NCBI RefSeq assembly: GCF_003719195.1
Contig: NZ_CP024996.1
Location: forward strand, 2,852,001-2,916,000
Direction: 5' to 3'
Length of the DNA: 64,000 nt
Source: Herbaspirillum rubrisubalbicans
Lineage (GTDB): Bacteria > Pseudomonadota > Gammaproteobacteria > Burkholderiales > Burkholderiaceae_D
Position numbers and translations under genes: made by a program. Below are positions 45,501 through 54,849 of the stretch, piece after piece; position 1 is the stretch's first letter; each line of letters starts with the position of its first letter. Under the pieces are notes generated by a model. The model made no database searches and had not been told where the DNA came from. It was given only the letters and a program-made list of their open reading frames with translations.

Positions 45501-47351
45501 CAGCGCCTGAGCAATCGTATGATCGAGGAAGGGCGGAAGGCGACCCACGCCTATACGCTGGAGTCTCAACTGTTCCACTATCTGCTGCGCTGGGCACAGA
45601 CCGGACAGGCGCGCTATCTGCGGTTGGCCCCCGGAGTCTGGTTCAAGACGGCAGCCATGAACCAGCGCGGCAATCTCACTGGTGAGCCTGACCGTATGGT
45701 CACGCCTCTATCCGTCCTGATGGTCAATCTGATGTCCTTGCACGCCAAGACCGTCCCGCACAATGTCTACCGGGCCGTGGTCACCGATGCCTACTACGTC
45801 GAACAGTCGCGCCAGGCACAGGCCCGTGAACGCTATGGCCCGGATGCCGTCTTCATCGGCGAAGGCGCGTTGCTTGCCATGACCGAATTCATGTCCGTCA
45901 CCAGTTCCAGGCATATGGCAGCCACCTTCTTGCAGGGGCTGGGCTATGGCGCTGCCCCTCTGGATCGCAGTCAGAAGATGGTGATACAGCAGGAGACCGC
46001 CGTCACCGTCATTCCCCTGGCCGAGCACATGCAGGTGGAAAGTCTGCTCATGGCGGGTTCGGTTGCAGTGCTGGACCGCATCGATCACGATCCGCCACCG
46101 GAGACCTTGCCACGGGTGGTCCCGAATGGGCAGTCCGAACTTCAGTCGCGCTCGGACGATGGCGACGAATTCAATCTTGGCCAGGTGCTCTACATCCGCC
46201 AGCTCGACACCTTCCAGGCCGAACTGCGTTATCACCGCTATCTCGAAGCTCGGGAGCAGGCGCAGCAGGATGGTAAGCCTTTGCGCTTGGAGCTGGAAGA
46301 CGGCGCCATCTGCTGCCACCCGGATACTGCGCAAATGTATCGTTACGATGCGGCACGCCAGGAAATGGTTTTCACTGGTGGAACACTCAACAATTTCCAC
46401 GGTGCGCCCCTGGAGCCACGGGAAGACGAACCTGCACGCTGGCGCCATCCCTACCATTCGGCGCTCAGCCCGGCGCAGATTCGCGTGGGTATATTGGGCG
46501 CCATTCTTACCGGCCACCCGATCACTCCTTTTCTCAATGACGCCGTGCGCAATGTATCGCACGAGAAGTTCCGGGAAAAAGGTGGCTATTACGACGTCAA
46601 TCATCCGAATCATCGCTACAAACTGCGTGACGATGCTCGGCGTCAAGCCATGAAAGACCGTGTGCGCGTTAACGTGTTGCCCGAGATACTGGCCTGGACT
46701 CCAGCCACCCGTTTCGACCTGCCAGCACCCGGCCAGCCATTCATGCCCGGCCGGCCCTTCCCTGGCGAAATGCTGGCGCGCACCCTTTCCACGGCCTTGC
46801 ATCGTCCAATGATGATCATGGAGGTGGATGACGCCGGCCAGTTGCTGTTGGAGCAACGAGAGGTGCGCGACCACAACGATGAGGTCCGTCTGCAGGCAGT
46901 GCCACTGACAAGACGGCATTTCATCAAGACGCACGACCTGTTCGACCTGACCTATTGCCCCGATGTAGCCCCCATGCTAGGCGTGGGGCCGCGTGGCTAC
47001 TACATCGTAACCCTGCATGAGGCCAGCTATCGGGCAGTTCCGGTGCGCATTTCCGGCGACGGCCTGCAAGCCGGAAATCTCATCCATGCCTTCCTGGCCG
47101 CGGCTTATCCCAACCCCGACCAGCGTCGCTACCTGCTGCGCGACGGCGCGCTAGCCAGCGCTACCGACAGCGGGCGTGGTTGGCGCAGGCTGATGCCTGG
47201 ACGCCCCGACTATGTGGCCAACTCGGCACGCGATGTGCTCGCCTGTCTCAAGAACTTTGCCCGCAGCGACTACGATCCCATCGATCAGTGGTTAGACCGC
47301 ACCCATGCTGAGTTGCACGGGAATGTCGCAGGATCGCTCGCCATCTCATGA
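42534..47351 (+). CDS. Very large candidate type III effector with ADP-ribosyltransferase-like motifs
   Basis: A 1605-residue protein without Sec signal. Residues 1-60 are Ser/Pro/Ala-rich and disordered (secretion-signal-like). A hydrophobic mid-region (about 500-760) could insert in membranes. In the region 1040-1175 a set of motifs reads like a mono-ADP-ribosyltransferase: VYRAVV (Arg1080), EFMSVTSSRHMAATF (Ser1121-Thr1123-Ser1124) and HMQVESLLMAGS (Gln1167-x-Glu1169), that is R / S-T-S / QxE as in C3-type toxins. The C-terminal 350 residues match nothing I know. An hrp-box lies upstream, GC is similar to its neighbours. Activity is an inference from motifs. Confidence 0.7.
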   Translation: MAHISSSRPPLNEIIELSGTSSSSVAAPAAETNPTIAPAEGSRLASRRDLERRPAQLQGRIEPQQAPVLYQHTDAPADVHIEIASEAMLLSALTAQPVASAPALTQLHQDMRQSGVSRAEFDDIVTALQGRHVESASAGVKLASLNDHVGIASFPFAFRHSKVATHLLVIKDSVPGPEGASDLYFIKGYANRLVGPRELLGFAARREELMAAESTGVGGPQVTMETYFCTYLLECSRRSLLFARRSADESNTVVMPVPPNATPFPRQFSWANAENYMAEGFGEPPPSQRADAHSSDFRLGYCDLNGPENRAIIFLTDQKYHNTLRPIQSRSYGQYPASLNIGGGAIAQVTGFDDRGVEIIAPSDAPGVKNATMRQLIESFMADRPRNRTLIVRTEDQYRHRFEYAPEGLKMTLLDPHGEAVKALSPLPGADVSVYGWRGDNTGPYGSIAGYADPRIIVSTGEEIPAAPFLKDRHSLKGIATAASHVLTDIILNDLNPMVRGTTANGVIRTTLRALITGTTVYGMTALMNSLRDEKTHTLFAGARAFTGSGAGVVDEKTIASAIAVTVLAQDVVTQAYRFAYKNFVKDTAKSREQIAGQIFNEALLPFLGELGRLLLNYGIQTRMGLPRGNENDIYSLFGVATVLTGIEFLRGRSGDPDNHLFLSATYKAMDFFAADLVFRSLGAVYGAAPLTANVSGAAAERGDMPTNYLEAFVTRLGVRGVDKALLPILSILFSGAGLAGASARAGEDQLARENSPNNMVARVRDLLNIFSVEAERMIEGGRDRLEDIEALRRTSVMLKDSVENMRRAINHLNLEAPRTARTELEQVRAAASFHEMTPAQQQQHLEEVQRYYQEMIAASDLLSGRAGPADIDQAGPSRMPDLELAASNSIASLPVRIRKATELLMKSFPATYAANPAMTYPTAVSPDFISAPLPHTASPSAPFARTERIPRQQTTFTDAQVPYVKQLQQTLGNAPGMPQKVEHSNPHYQRLSNRMIEEGRKATHAYTLESQLFHYLLRWAQTGQARYLRLAPGVWFKTAAMNQRGNLTGEPDRMVTPLSVLMVNLMSLHAKTVPHNVYRAVVTDAYYVEQSRQAQARERYGPDAVFIGEGALLAMTEFMSVTSSRHMAATFLQGLGYGAAPLDRSQKMVIQQETAVTVIPLAEHMQVESLLMAGSVAVLDRIDHDPPPETLPRVVPNGQSELQSRSDDGDEFNLGQVLYIRQLDTFQAELRYHRYLEAREQAQQDGKPLRLELEDGAICCHPDTAQMYRYDAARQEMVFTGGTLNNFHGAPLEPREDEPARWRHPYHSALSPAQIRVGILGAILTGHPITPFLNDAVRNVSHEKFREKGGYYDVNHPNHRYKLRDDARRQAMKDRVRVNVLPEILAWTPATRFDLPAPGQPFMPGRPFPGEMLARTLSTALHRPMMIMEVDDAGQLLLEQREVRDHNDEVRLQAVPLTRRHFIKTHDLFDLTYCPDVAPMLGVGPRGYYIVTLHEASYRAVPVRISGDGLQAGNLIHAFLAAAYPNPDQRRYLLRDGALASATDSGRGWRRLMPGRPDYVANSARDVLACLKNFARSDYDPIDQWLDRTHAELHGNVAGSLAIS

Positions 47352-47442
47352 TTTTTGCATGTATCATTGATCAATACGATGTTACTATCAGTGATACTAA
47401 AATTTCGTACGCAGCGTAACGTTCTCTCGAAAAGGGGCAGTG

Positions 47443-49053
47443 ATGTTCACTCATCTAAAGATAGCCAAGCGGCTTGGATTGGGTCTTGGACTGGTTCTGG
47501 TTTTGTCGTGCATGACCACCGGCGTCGCATTGTGGAATCTGCAGACGCTCAGCGATGCTTCCTCGGCCATGATGAAGAAGCCATTGATGAAAGAACGACT
47601 GAGCAGCGACTGGTACCGTGCCATCGATTCGGGTATTATGCGCACCACGGCCATTGCCAAAAGCAGCGATCCATCTCTGACGGCTTTTCTTGCCACAGAG
47701 GGTCCCAAGAAATCGGGGGACCTTCAAGAACATATCGGCAGCCTGCTCGACAGCGATGAAGAACGCGCCCTGTTCGACAAGATCGGTGTGCAGCGCAAGC
47801 GCTATCTGGCCGCTCGTGATCAGGTGAACCAGCTCAAGGCCGCTGGCGAGACCGCACAGGCACTCAAACTTCTGGAAGAACAATACGTTCCGGTGGCCAA
47901 AGGTTTCCAGCAGCTCATGCAAGAATTTCTCAACGTCCAGCGTCATCAGATCGACAGCATCAATCTCCAGATCGAACGAACTGCAGGGCAGAGTCGTCGC
48001 TTGCTGTTGATCCTCGAGGGGCTCTCCGTGCTGCTGGCGGCCATTGTGGTGCACCTGCTGGCGCGATCCATCATCAGGCCACTGACCGAAGCGGTCAGTG
48101 TCGCGCAACGGGTCGCCAGGGGTGATCTGACGGCAGAACTTCAGGTGGGCGCACGGGACGAGGTCGGCCAACTGATGCAGTCGCTGCGTTCGATGACGCT
48201 CAATCTGCGCGAACTCATCGGCAAGCTGCGCAGAAGTATTCATGGCATCGCGATCGCCTCGGCCGAAATTGCTACCGGCAACCAGGATCTATCGGTGCGG
48301 ACCGAGCAACAGGCGTCCTCGGTAGAAGAAACCGCCGCTGCCATGGAACAGATCGCCACCACCGTCAAGCGCAATGCCGAGCACGCCCGGCGCGCCGATG
48401 AGACCACGGCCGTCGCCTCCAGTGCGGCCTCTGCCGGCGGTGATGCGGTGGCGCGCATGATCCAGACGATGGAGACCATCAACCGTTCGTCACAGAAGAT
48501 TTCCAGCATCATCGGCGTCATTGACGGCATCGCCTTCCAGACCAATATCCTGGCACTCAATGCTGCAGTGGAGGCCGCGCGGGCCGGTGAACAAGGGCGC
48601 GGCTTCGCAGTCGTGGCTTCGGAAGTGCGCAGTCTGGCCCAGCGCTCTGCTGCGGCAGCCAAGGAGATCAAGGAATTGATCACCGATTCAGTAGACAAGG
48701 TCAATGCCGGTACCGCTCTGGTGCAGGAGGCCGGCAAGACCATCCATGGCATTGTCGAAAGCGTGGAAAGCGTTGCCGCCATCATCGGCGATATCAGCTC
48801 CTCGGGGCAGGATCAGGCAAACGGCATTTCCGAAGTCAGTCACGCCATCAACCTGATCGACGACGTCACGCAGAAGAATGCCGCTCTGGTGGAACAAGCC
48901 ATGGCGGCGGCTTGCGCCATGAAGGATGAGGCCCGCAACCTGGCCGATCTGATCAGCATCTTCAAGCTTGAGGGTGCACCCGAAACTCCTGCGCTGACAG
49001 CTGCTGGCAGCCATCCGACCACCCACGCCTTGGCGCTGCCGTTGCAGTATTGA
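47443..49053 (+). CDS. Methyl-accepting chemotaxis protein
   Basis: A 536-residue receptor: membrane helix at about 12-31, a periplasmic four-helix-type sensor (about 35-185), second membrane helix (about 187-207, [21 protein letters not shown]), a HAMP linker and a cytoplasmic signalling domain with the hairpin [31 protein letters not shown]. Ligand unknown. ATG at 47443 has AAGGGG. It lies between candidate effector genes, which is unusual company. Confidence 0.95.
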   Translation: MFTHLKIAKRLGLGLGLVLVLSCMTTGVALWNLQTLSDASSAMMKKPLMKERLSSDWYRAIDSGIMRTTAIAKSSDPSLTAFLATEGPKKSGDLQEHIGSLLDSDEERALFDKIGVQRKRYLAARDQVNQLKAAGETAQALKLLEEQYVPVAKGFQQLMQEFLNVQRHQIDSINLQIERTAGQSRRLLLILEGLSVLLAAIVVHLLARSIIRPLTEAVSVAQRVARGDLTAELQVGARDEVGQLMQSLRSMTLNLRELIGKLRRSIHGIAIASAEIATGNQDLSVRTEQQASSVEETAAAMEQIATTVKRNAEHARRADETTAVASSAASAGGDAVARMIQTMETINRSSQKISSIIGVIDGIAFQTNILALNAAVEAARAGEQGRGFAVVASEVRSLAQRSAAAAKEIKELITDSVDKVNAGTALVQEAGKTIHGIVESVESVAAIIGDISSSGQDQANGISEVSHAINLIDDVTQKNAALVEQAMAAACAMKDEARNLADLISIFKLEGAPETPALTAAGSHPTTHALALPLQY

Positions 49054-49057
49054 AGAG

Positions 49058-51457
49058 TCAGGCTGGGCTGCCCTGCCCTGCCTGTGGCCGCCCAAGCAGC
49101 GACCGGACGGCGGGATAGTCGTACAGTTCGTCCTTCATCGCCGAGATGGTGTCGGCACGGGTGCCCGGCGGCGCTAGCCTTGGCAGGCCGGCTTTTTCCA
49201 GCGCATCCAGTGCGCAGCGCAGCATACGACGCGACCGCGCTACCTCAGCTTGAGGCCATCCGCGTATGCGTGCCATGTTGTAAAGCCCGACGGGCCCGCT
49301 GATCAGACCATGTCCGACCGCACGGCCCAGCAGGATGAATTGGTCGCGCCGGGTATAGGTGAAGCGCCGGTAGGCCGCCGTCCCGCGCAAGTCCACGCGC
49401 CGATTTGCAGTCTGAAGGGACCAGCGGGGATCATCCCGGGGCGGGTTGAGCACCGCCGAGCTCGGTATCGCAGAGAGGATGCGCTTGTTCTCCGCCTTGC
49501 TCACTCGCACCTCTCCGGTGGCGGCTGTGAAGACAGTGCCGCCGATGGCGCCGGTGGTAGCAACCCCGGCCAGTGCGGCAGGTTGAAGTTGGTGACTATC
49601 GCCAGGGACTTGCAGGCTGTCGATGTTACTGATGGTATCGATGATGGGTAGGCTGGTCCCGGTTGAAATGCCGCCTTGGAAAGCCTGCACGTAGCGCTGG
49701 ACGATTTGGGCCGATTCGCCCGGCTTGCGCAGGCGGGCATGGCGATTGCGCTTCTCGAGGTAGGACAGATCGTCCAGGCAACGGCCGATCAGCCCCTCTG
49801 CGGGGATGTGACGCCAGTGCTCCATATCGAAGGACTCAAAGTCATCGATATCGCGCGTGGCAGCGGCGATGGCCTCGGCCAGTTCACCGCTGCGCCGCTG
49901 TAGCATTGCCAGCGGGCGTTGCTGGCTGCCGCCTGCGGCGATCTGACGTTCGAGGTCCAACTGCTCCTTGACCAGGGTGGCGAGGGCATCTTCGTACACC
50001 TCCCTGATGGCAGCGACCTGTATCTCCGGCTGGGTGATAAAGGATTGGCGCAAGGCGGCTTCGCTCACGTCGGCCGCAGTGAGTTCCGAAAAATGCCGCT
50101 GTGCCGCTTGCGGCAGCAGGAAGTCACCCCACTTCACATTGGCGCGCATGTTGTAACGATGCCGATTGCGCCGCTCATCCAGATAGCCGGCCCCCCATTG
50201 CAAGGGGATGGCGGCACCCAGGATGGCCGGACCGGCAATCTGACCGGCGACGGGGACGGTTGCCGTGATCAGCGCACCTGCCACGCCCACGCCATTGACG
50301 GCCATGCCCCAGGTTTTGCTGTAGGTCTGAGTGCGATTGAGGCCGATGCGCCGCCGGTAGGTGCGGTCCATCAGCTCGTGCAAGGTAGTGAAAGCCGAGA
50401 CCAGGCTGGCCAGCGCTTCGGTATTGTCTTCACCGTCGGCCACCTGCTCGAACCGCGTGATCGCCTGCTCCAAGGCGGTCCGACTGAGCACGGCGGAGTG
50501 TCGTATCTGGCCCATGTCCGGGCTCTTGTCGATCTCGGGTCTGACTACCGGTTGTCCGCCGGAGCGCTTGAATGATTCCTTGACATCAGTGAGGGTGCGT
50601 AGCCGGCCGGTCACGAACGGATTGATCAAGTTAGGCGGGAGTTCATGAGCCAGTATCTTGACTACTTCGGCCAGTATCTTGATCGCTTCGCTGGCACCAG
50701 GCAACTCCGATACGCCCAGGCTCACAAGCGCGGCAGCGGTGCTGACCATGCGCCCGGCAACGCTGTGCAGGCCCTCATAACATGCAGCGGCCCTGATCCC
50801 GCGCGCATACTTGGCCACATCGATATTGAGTGCATCCATCATGTGCGCGGTGGCCACATCGGTGAGTAGCGTGCGCGAATAATTCTGCGGGTGGCGCTGG
50901 ACATCGGCGAGGAGATCGTCGATGGGTTGGTGATACAGGTTGTCCCGTGTCTGGCGAGCGCGTTCGGAATTGGGCAGGCGCGGCAGGAACTTGGCAAGAT
51001 TGCTCTTGGGAAGATAGATCTCGGCGGCGCGCCGCAATTTGATGGCGGCAACTGCATGATCGAGGTCAAGCGTGCGATCGACAGCGTGCTGGTACTCCAG
51101 AAGCAACTGGCCGCGCCGCGCGAGCTGCTGCAGCGTCGGCGAAGCGACCGGATCGGCGGCGTCAGCAGGAGCCTGGATATCGACAAGACCGACCTGGTCC
51201 AACTCGCCGCTGCTGATCTCTGTGGACTGTGAGGCAAAGCGTCCTTGCGGCAATGGTGCCGATGCGGTCTTGCGCACTTGAGCCAGCAAGGTCGTTGCTG
51301 CACGCCGGTCGGAAAAAATATGTTGCGAATGGGTGCGACTATCTTCGTTGCCGGCGGCCAGCGGTGGCTGGCCATGATCGCTGTTGGAAGGTGCAAGCGC
51401 CAGCGGCGGCACTTCTGAGGGCATGGGTAAATCGAAAGAGGAAGAAACGATTTTCAT
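49058..51457 (-). CDS. Large candidate type III effector or translocator
   Basis: A 799-residue protein, no named family. The first 100 residues are Ser/Pro/Gln-rich and contain no signal peptide (MKIVSSSFDLPMPSEVPP). The centre is helical, with a long hydrophobic, Gly/Ala-rich segment at about 383-425 and a second near 640, which could be membrane-spanning as in translocators and membrane-targeted effectors. It has no clear hrp-box in the 231-base gap upstream. Genomic setting beside a chaperone-effector pair supports type III secretion. Confidence 0.55.
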   Translation of the reverse strand: MKIVSSSFDLPMPSEVPPLALAPSNSDHGQPPLAAGNEDSRTHSQHIFSDRRAATTLLAQVRKTASAPLPQGRFASQSTEISSGELDQVGLVDIQAPADAADPVASPTLQQLARRGQLLLEYQHAVDRTLDLDHAVAAIKLRRAAEIYLPKSNLAKFLPRLPNSERARQTRDNLYHQPIDDLLADVQRHPQNYSRTLLTDVATAHMMDALNIDVAKYARGIRAAACYEGLHSVAGRMVSTAAALVSLGVSELPGASEAIKILAEVVKILAHELPPNLINPFVTGRLRTLTDVKESFKRSGGQPVVRPEIDKSPDMGQIRHSAVLSRTALEQAITRFEQVADGEDNTEALASLVSAFTTLHELMDRTYRRRIGLNRTQTYSKTWGMAVNGVGVAGALITATVPVAGQIAGPAILGAAIPLQWGAGYLDERRNRHRYNMRANVKWGDFLLPQAAQRHFSELTAADVSEAALRQSFITQPEIQVAAIREVYEDALATLVKEQLDLERQIAAGGSQQRPLAMLQRRSGELAEAIAAATRDIDDFESFDMEHWRHIPAEGLIGRCLDDLSYLEKRNRHARLRKPGESAQIVQRYVQAFQGGISTGTSLPIIDTISNIDSLQVPGDSHQLQPAALAGVATTGAIGGTVFTAATGEVRVSKAENKRILSAIPSSAVLNPPRDDPRWSLQTANRRVDLRGTAAYRRFTYTRRDQFILLGRAVGHGLISGPVGLYNMARIRGWPQAEVARSRRMLRCALDALEKAGLPRLAPPGTRADTISAMKDELYDYPAVRSLLGRPQAGQGSPA

Positions 51458-51688
51458 GAAGGCGTAAAAAGGCTTGCGATGGAATTAAGTCGAACATCCA
51501 GTGCTTCCCGTTCCGGCCCCTCGCAAAAATTGATAAAGCAGATCAGTTGCTGGTGTAATTGGCATATAGCTGCCGTGCAGGCCCCTCTTGCGCTACTCGG
51601 GATGGCGACTGGCCATCTCGGCCGGCCGCCGTCGCTACCCTGCCCCGCTCTGGCGCAGTATTGCGCCTGCTGCTGTGCATAGTGCCTC

Positions 51689-53899
51689 TCAACTATTACC
51701 GTCGGCGAGCAGTCTCGCCTGGTCAAGGCGCTGCTGCAATTGTGCCTGCGTATGGCGGGCGCTGCGGGCGGTGTATTCGATCTGCACACGCTTCTTGACT
51801 GCCGTGGGCAACGCAAACATGGAGCGTCCAATGGCCTTTAAAGCGCGGGCAGTGAGGCCCGGCTGGAAACCGACACGGGGGGTTTCCCCACGCTTGGCAT
51901 CTTCGCGCATCTCGCTACGCTGGGTAATCTTGTCGTTGACCAGTGCGCCGCTGGAGAAGGCCCCGGCCACACCGATGAGAGACATCACCGAGGCGATGGC
52001 GAAGCGCCCCCCGTTACTGACCACAGGTGCAGCCGTGGCCGCCACGGTCGGGGCTGCGGCCAACACAGGCGCCAGATTGTTGACCGGCGCTGGGGCTTGG
52101 GCCAGCAACTGTACGGCATGGCGGTGCGCTTCGGTGGATTCCGCCTGGATCATGCGCAACAGAGCCGAGACCACCAGCGGCATGTTGCTGCCGGCGAACA
52201 CCATCTGGAACTGTGCGCCCACCCGTTGCGCCACCTGTGGAATGAAGTCCGACGGTAGGCGCATACGGACCCACGCCGTGCGCACGGCGGTCTCCCAATC
52301 GTGCTTGCCATCGACGCTACGCAAGAGGATTGCACGGTTTTCCGGCGAGACGCTCAGCCAATTGTCTGCCTGGACATGTGCTTTATCCGCCTTCAACTGT
52401 GTCAACTGGGCTCCCAGGGCCTCATAGCGCTGCCGCCCGCCTTTCATCTCATCAAGCTTGTGCTCATTGAGGGCCAGCCTGTTGCCCTCGCCTGCTTCCG
52501 GGTCATCTCTGTTGGCGACCAGTGCGCGCCACTCATGCGGATTCATGCCGAGCATGTCGGCCATTTCCTGCTCAAGATACTGGATATGCAGCGACAGGTA
52601 CTCCTTGAACTGACCCAATGCGACTTCTTCGCCGCGCGTCCATTGGCGCGGGACATCGCTGAGGTCGAGGTGCTCCGGGCCCAGAGACTCCAGGTTCAGT
52701 TGCCCGGCCTCCAGTTGCGCCTGCTGCTCGGGACGGATCAGGCGGGTTGAGCGCAAGGTGGCCAAAAGGGTGTCGCTTTGCTTGGCCAACTGCCCCTTGG
52801 GGCCAGCCCAGAACTGCTGCAGGCCCATGGTCAATACAGCGGTGCCGATCTGAATATAGGCCGACAGGTGGGCGTTGCCCATGGCCGTCCCGCTGATTTG
52901 CCCGGCCAGGGTGCCCGCCACACGCAGTACGCGATTCCATGCCAGATAGTACTGGCTGACGTAATTGAGTTCAGTGACCTCCTTGCGCACCTGGAATTTG
53001 TTCTGCAACTGCATGTGCTGCTGCATCAGGCCAACCGCCGCGTCACCGTCCCGCTGCATTTCATCAACCCGCGCACTCCATGCCGGCGAATCTCGCTCCA
53101 GAGTGTCCAGTACACGGCTATGTTCTTCCATGCGCTTGGCCGATTGCTCCATCTCCCGGGTGACGTCGATGAGCTGCTTTCGTGTCTCGGGATAGAGCGG
53201 CGCCCGCATTTCCTTGGAGCGTGCCGGCTGCCCCTTAGCACGCATCAACTCCTGGCGGGCCACCATCGGAATCTGGATGGCCGCATTGATCATCGGCGTA
53301 ATCAGTGAAAAACCGACCTGCATGCATAGATTGACCAGCGCATAATGGACCGGATGATTTTTAAGGTCTTCGCGCGGGACTGAAGCGGTATAAATGGAAG
53401 GCAGCACGGAAAGAAAATTGCCCAATTGACTGCTCAGCGCGTAGACCGTACCCGAACCTACCCAGCCCCCTTTGAAGACGCCACCCACGACCCTTTCGAA
53501 TTCCTCGGAGGTGATGTGTTGCATCTGCAAATAGAGTTCCTGAGCGCGGGTCCAGTCCTGCTCCGCTTGTGGCTTTGCCAGTTGCATCTGCTGTTCCCTG
53601 ACGAACGCCAATGCATGTTCGGGGTTAATCGGTCGATTCTTGACGTGCAGGTAATTGCTCAGGATCTGCTGAAGCTCGATATCGCCGGCGCGAGCCGTTT
53701 CGGCCGCTGACGCCAGCGGCAGGTCAGCCAGTTCCTGGGCTGACGACTGCTCTTGCTGAACGATCTCGATCAGGCTGGCCGACGGCGGCGTGAGGCTGAT
53801 GCTGATGGCCGCACCGGCGCCACCCTGTGCTGACGTCGACGCTGCCTCGCGAGTCGGCGACAAGACGTCGGCCTGCGTGATTTCCCTTGTGATGTGCAT
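51689..53899 (-). CDS. Large candidate type III effector paired with a chaperone
   Basis: A 736-residue protein of no family known to me. N-terminus Ser/Thr-rich without signal peptide, then mostly long helices with coiled-coil character (TREMEQSAKRMEEHSRVLDTL near residue 245) and a hydrophobic segment at about 630-652 (RFAIASVMSLIGVAGAFSS). It follows the CesT-type chaperone gene by 35 bases, the typical chaperone-effector arrangement. Target and activity unknown. Confidence 0.6.
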   Translation of the reverse strand: MHITREITQADVLSPTREAASTSAQGGAGAAISISLTPPSASLIEIVQQEQSSAQELADLPLASAAETARAGDIELQQILSNYLHVKNRPINPEHALAFVREQQMQLAKPQAEQDWTRAQELYLQMQHITSEEFERVVGGVFKGGWVGSGTVYALSSQLGNFLSVLPSIYTASVPREDLKNHPVHYALVNLCMQVGFSLITPMINAAIQIPMVARQELMRAKGQPARSKEMRAPLYPETRKQLIDVTREMEQSAKRMEEHSRVLDTLERDSPAWSARVDEMQRDGDAAVGLMQQHMQLQNKFQVRKEVTELNYVSQYYLAWNRVLRVAGTLAGQISGTAMGNAHLSAYIQIGTAVLTMGLQQFWAGPKGQLAKQSDTLLATLRSTRLIRPEQQAQLEAGQLNLESLGPEHLDLSDVPRQWTRGEEVALGQFKEYLSLHIQYLEQEMADMLGMNPHEWRALVANRDDPEAGEGNRLALNEHKLDEMKGGRQRYEALGAQLTQLKADKAHVQADNWLSVSPENRAILLRSVDGKHDWETAVRTAWVRMRLPSDFIPQVAQRVGAQFQMVFAGSNMPLVVSALLRMIQAESTEAHRHAVQLLAQAPAPVNNLAPVLAAAPTVAATAAPVVSNGGRFAIASVMSLIGVAGAFSSGALVNDKITQRSEMREDAKRGETPRVGFQPGLTARALKAIGRSMFALPTAVKKRVQIEYTARSARHTQAQLQQRLDQARLLADGNS

Positions 53900-53934
53900 G
53901 ATATGTTCCGTTGTCTAATGCGCTCATACGTGGC

Positions 53935-54390
53935 TTACGCCGCGCTAACGAGCCTGTGTTGGGTCTTGGACCTGGTACGCCTGGTACTTTCCAGGAAGTG
54001 GTTCTGCTGCCATTGCCGTGCTTGGGTGGCATAGTGGATGAAGGCATTGACCAATTTTTGCGCGTCGATCTGGGCCAGTTCGGCGCGCCCCATCAGCATG
54101 GCGTGACCGGTCTCAAAGTTGACCGAGAAGGTGGGCGTGCCCACGCCAAACATCAGCAAATTGCATTCGAGCAGGCGCTGCAGGATGTCGGCACGGTCGC
54201 CGTTGTCGGGAATGGGGCCAAAGTCGCAGAAGTACGCGATGCTCCCCTCCTCCATGGCAGCGCCGTCCATCAGTGTGAAGTTGATGCCGTCGATCTCCAG
54301 TTGCGCATGTCCGGTCACCCCCTCCGGGAGAGTGGTGTTGGCAAGGCGCGAAATATCGGCCACCAGCGTGCGAAAGTCAGTTTCTTTCAT
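53935..54390 (-). CDS. CesT/Tir-family type III secretion chaperone
   Basis: A 151-residue acidic protein (MKETDFRTLVADISRL) with the CesT-fold pattern: GHAQLEIDGINFTLMDG, LLECNLLMFGVGTPTFSVNFETGHAML and LNAF-like C-terminal helix. Such chaperones bind the N-terminus of an effector before secretion. ATG at 54390 has AAGAGC upstream; 17 upstream in-frame codons are ignored. Operon with the 736-residue protein downstream. Confidence 0.78.
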   Translation of the reverse strand: MKETDFRTLVADISRLANTTLPEGVTGHAQLEIDGINFTLMDGAAMEEGSIAYFCDFGPIPDNGDRADILQRLLECNLLMFGVGTPTFSVNFETGHAMLMGRAELAQIDAQKLVNAFIHYATQARQWQQNHFLESTRRTRSKTQHRLVSAA

Positions 54391-54435
54391 TGAGCTCTTT
54401 CGAAATTGGCCACGGACTAAATCCGCTGTTGTGCA

Positions 54436-54663
54436 ATGCATGTCACACAGATGTCAGCTTATTTCGTCAACAATGACGGTATCGATCGACTCCGTGCGCA
54501 GTCATGGGTCACCATCGTCGTGATCACAGTTCCACTCATCACGGCATGTTTATCGCCATCTGCCGGGCAGTTCACCGGGCCGCAGGGCGTGGAGTGGCCG
54601 ATTCCGGCACGTGCGCGCGCCATCGACGCCATCAAAGAAATAGAAAAAAGATGTGCCCGATAG
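54436..54663 (+). CDS. Possible small lipoprotein
   Basis: A 75-residue open frame with a hydrophobic stretch ending in LITAC, which fits a lipobox, followed by a short polar tail. The start is unclear: no ribosome site precedes ATG 54436 or ATG 54454. It may be genuine or chance; nothing else fills this gap apart from a 9-codon frame with AAGGGAG before an ATG at 54725. Confidence 0.25.
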   Translation: MHVTQMSAYFVNNDGIDRLRAQSWVTIVVITVPLITACLSPSAGQFTGPQGVEWPIPARARAIDAIKEIEKRCAR

Positions 54664-54789
54664 AACCTGCTCCCGGGAACTTGGTATAAACCAACGCTTT
54701 CAGAGAACAAGAAGGGAGATTGTCATGTACACGTTGCGTGCACATCGTGGATAGAAATACGATGGTCCTGCTCCACCGTTGTGGGTCCG

Positions 54790-54803
54790 GCGGACTTGTC
54801 CGC
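54790..54803. other. Hairpin downstream of the pilT-like gene
   Basis: GCGGAC-TT-GTCCGC, perfect 6-bp stem. With a second GC-rich inverted repeat GACGGG (54817-54822)/CCCGTC (54833-54838) just after the pilT-like stop, these may end its transcription, although no T tract is present. Confidence 0.4.
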
Positions 54804-54849
54804 AGGGCAGAATACGGACGGGGGACGCCCCGCCCGTCATGAAAAAGCG

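Noticed and set aside
46650..47100. OTU-like cysteine protease domain in the C-terminal part of the 1605-residue protein
   Set aside because: A segment (GEMLARTLSTALHRPMMIME) vaguely recalls OTU proteins, but no catalytic Asp-Gly-x-Cys motif was found.
51458..51688. hrp-box for the 799-residue protein
   Set aside because: A GTTCC element exists but no CCACNNA partner at the right distance.
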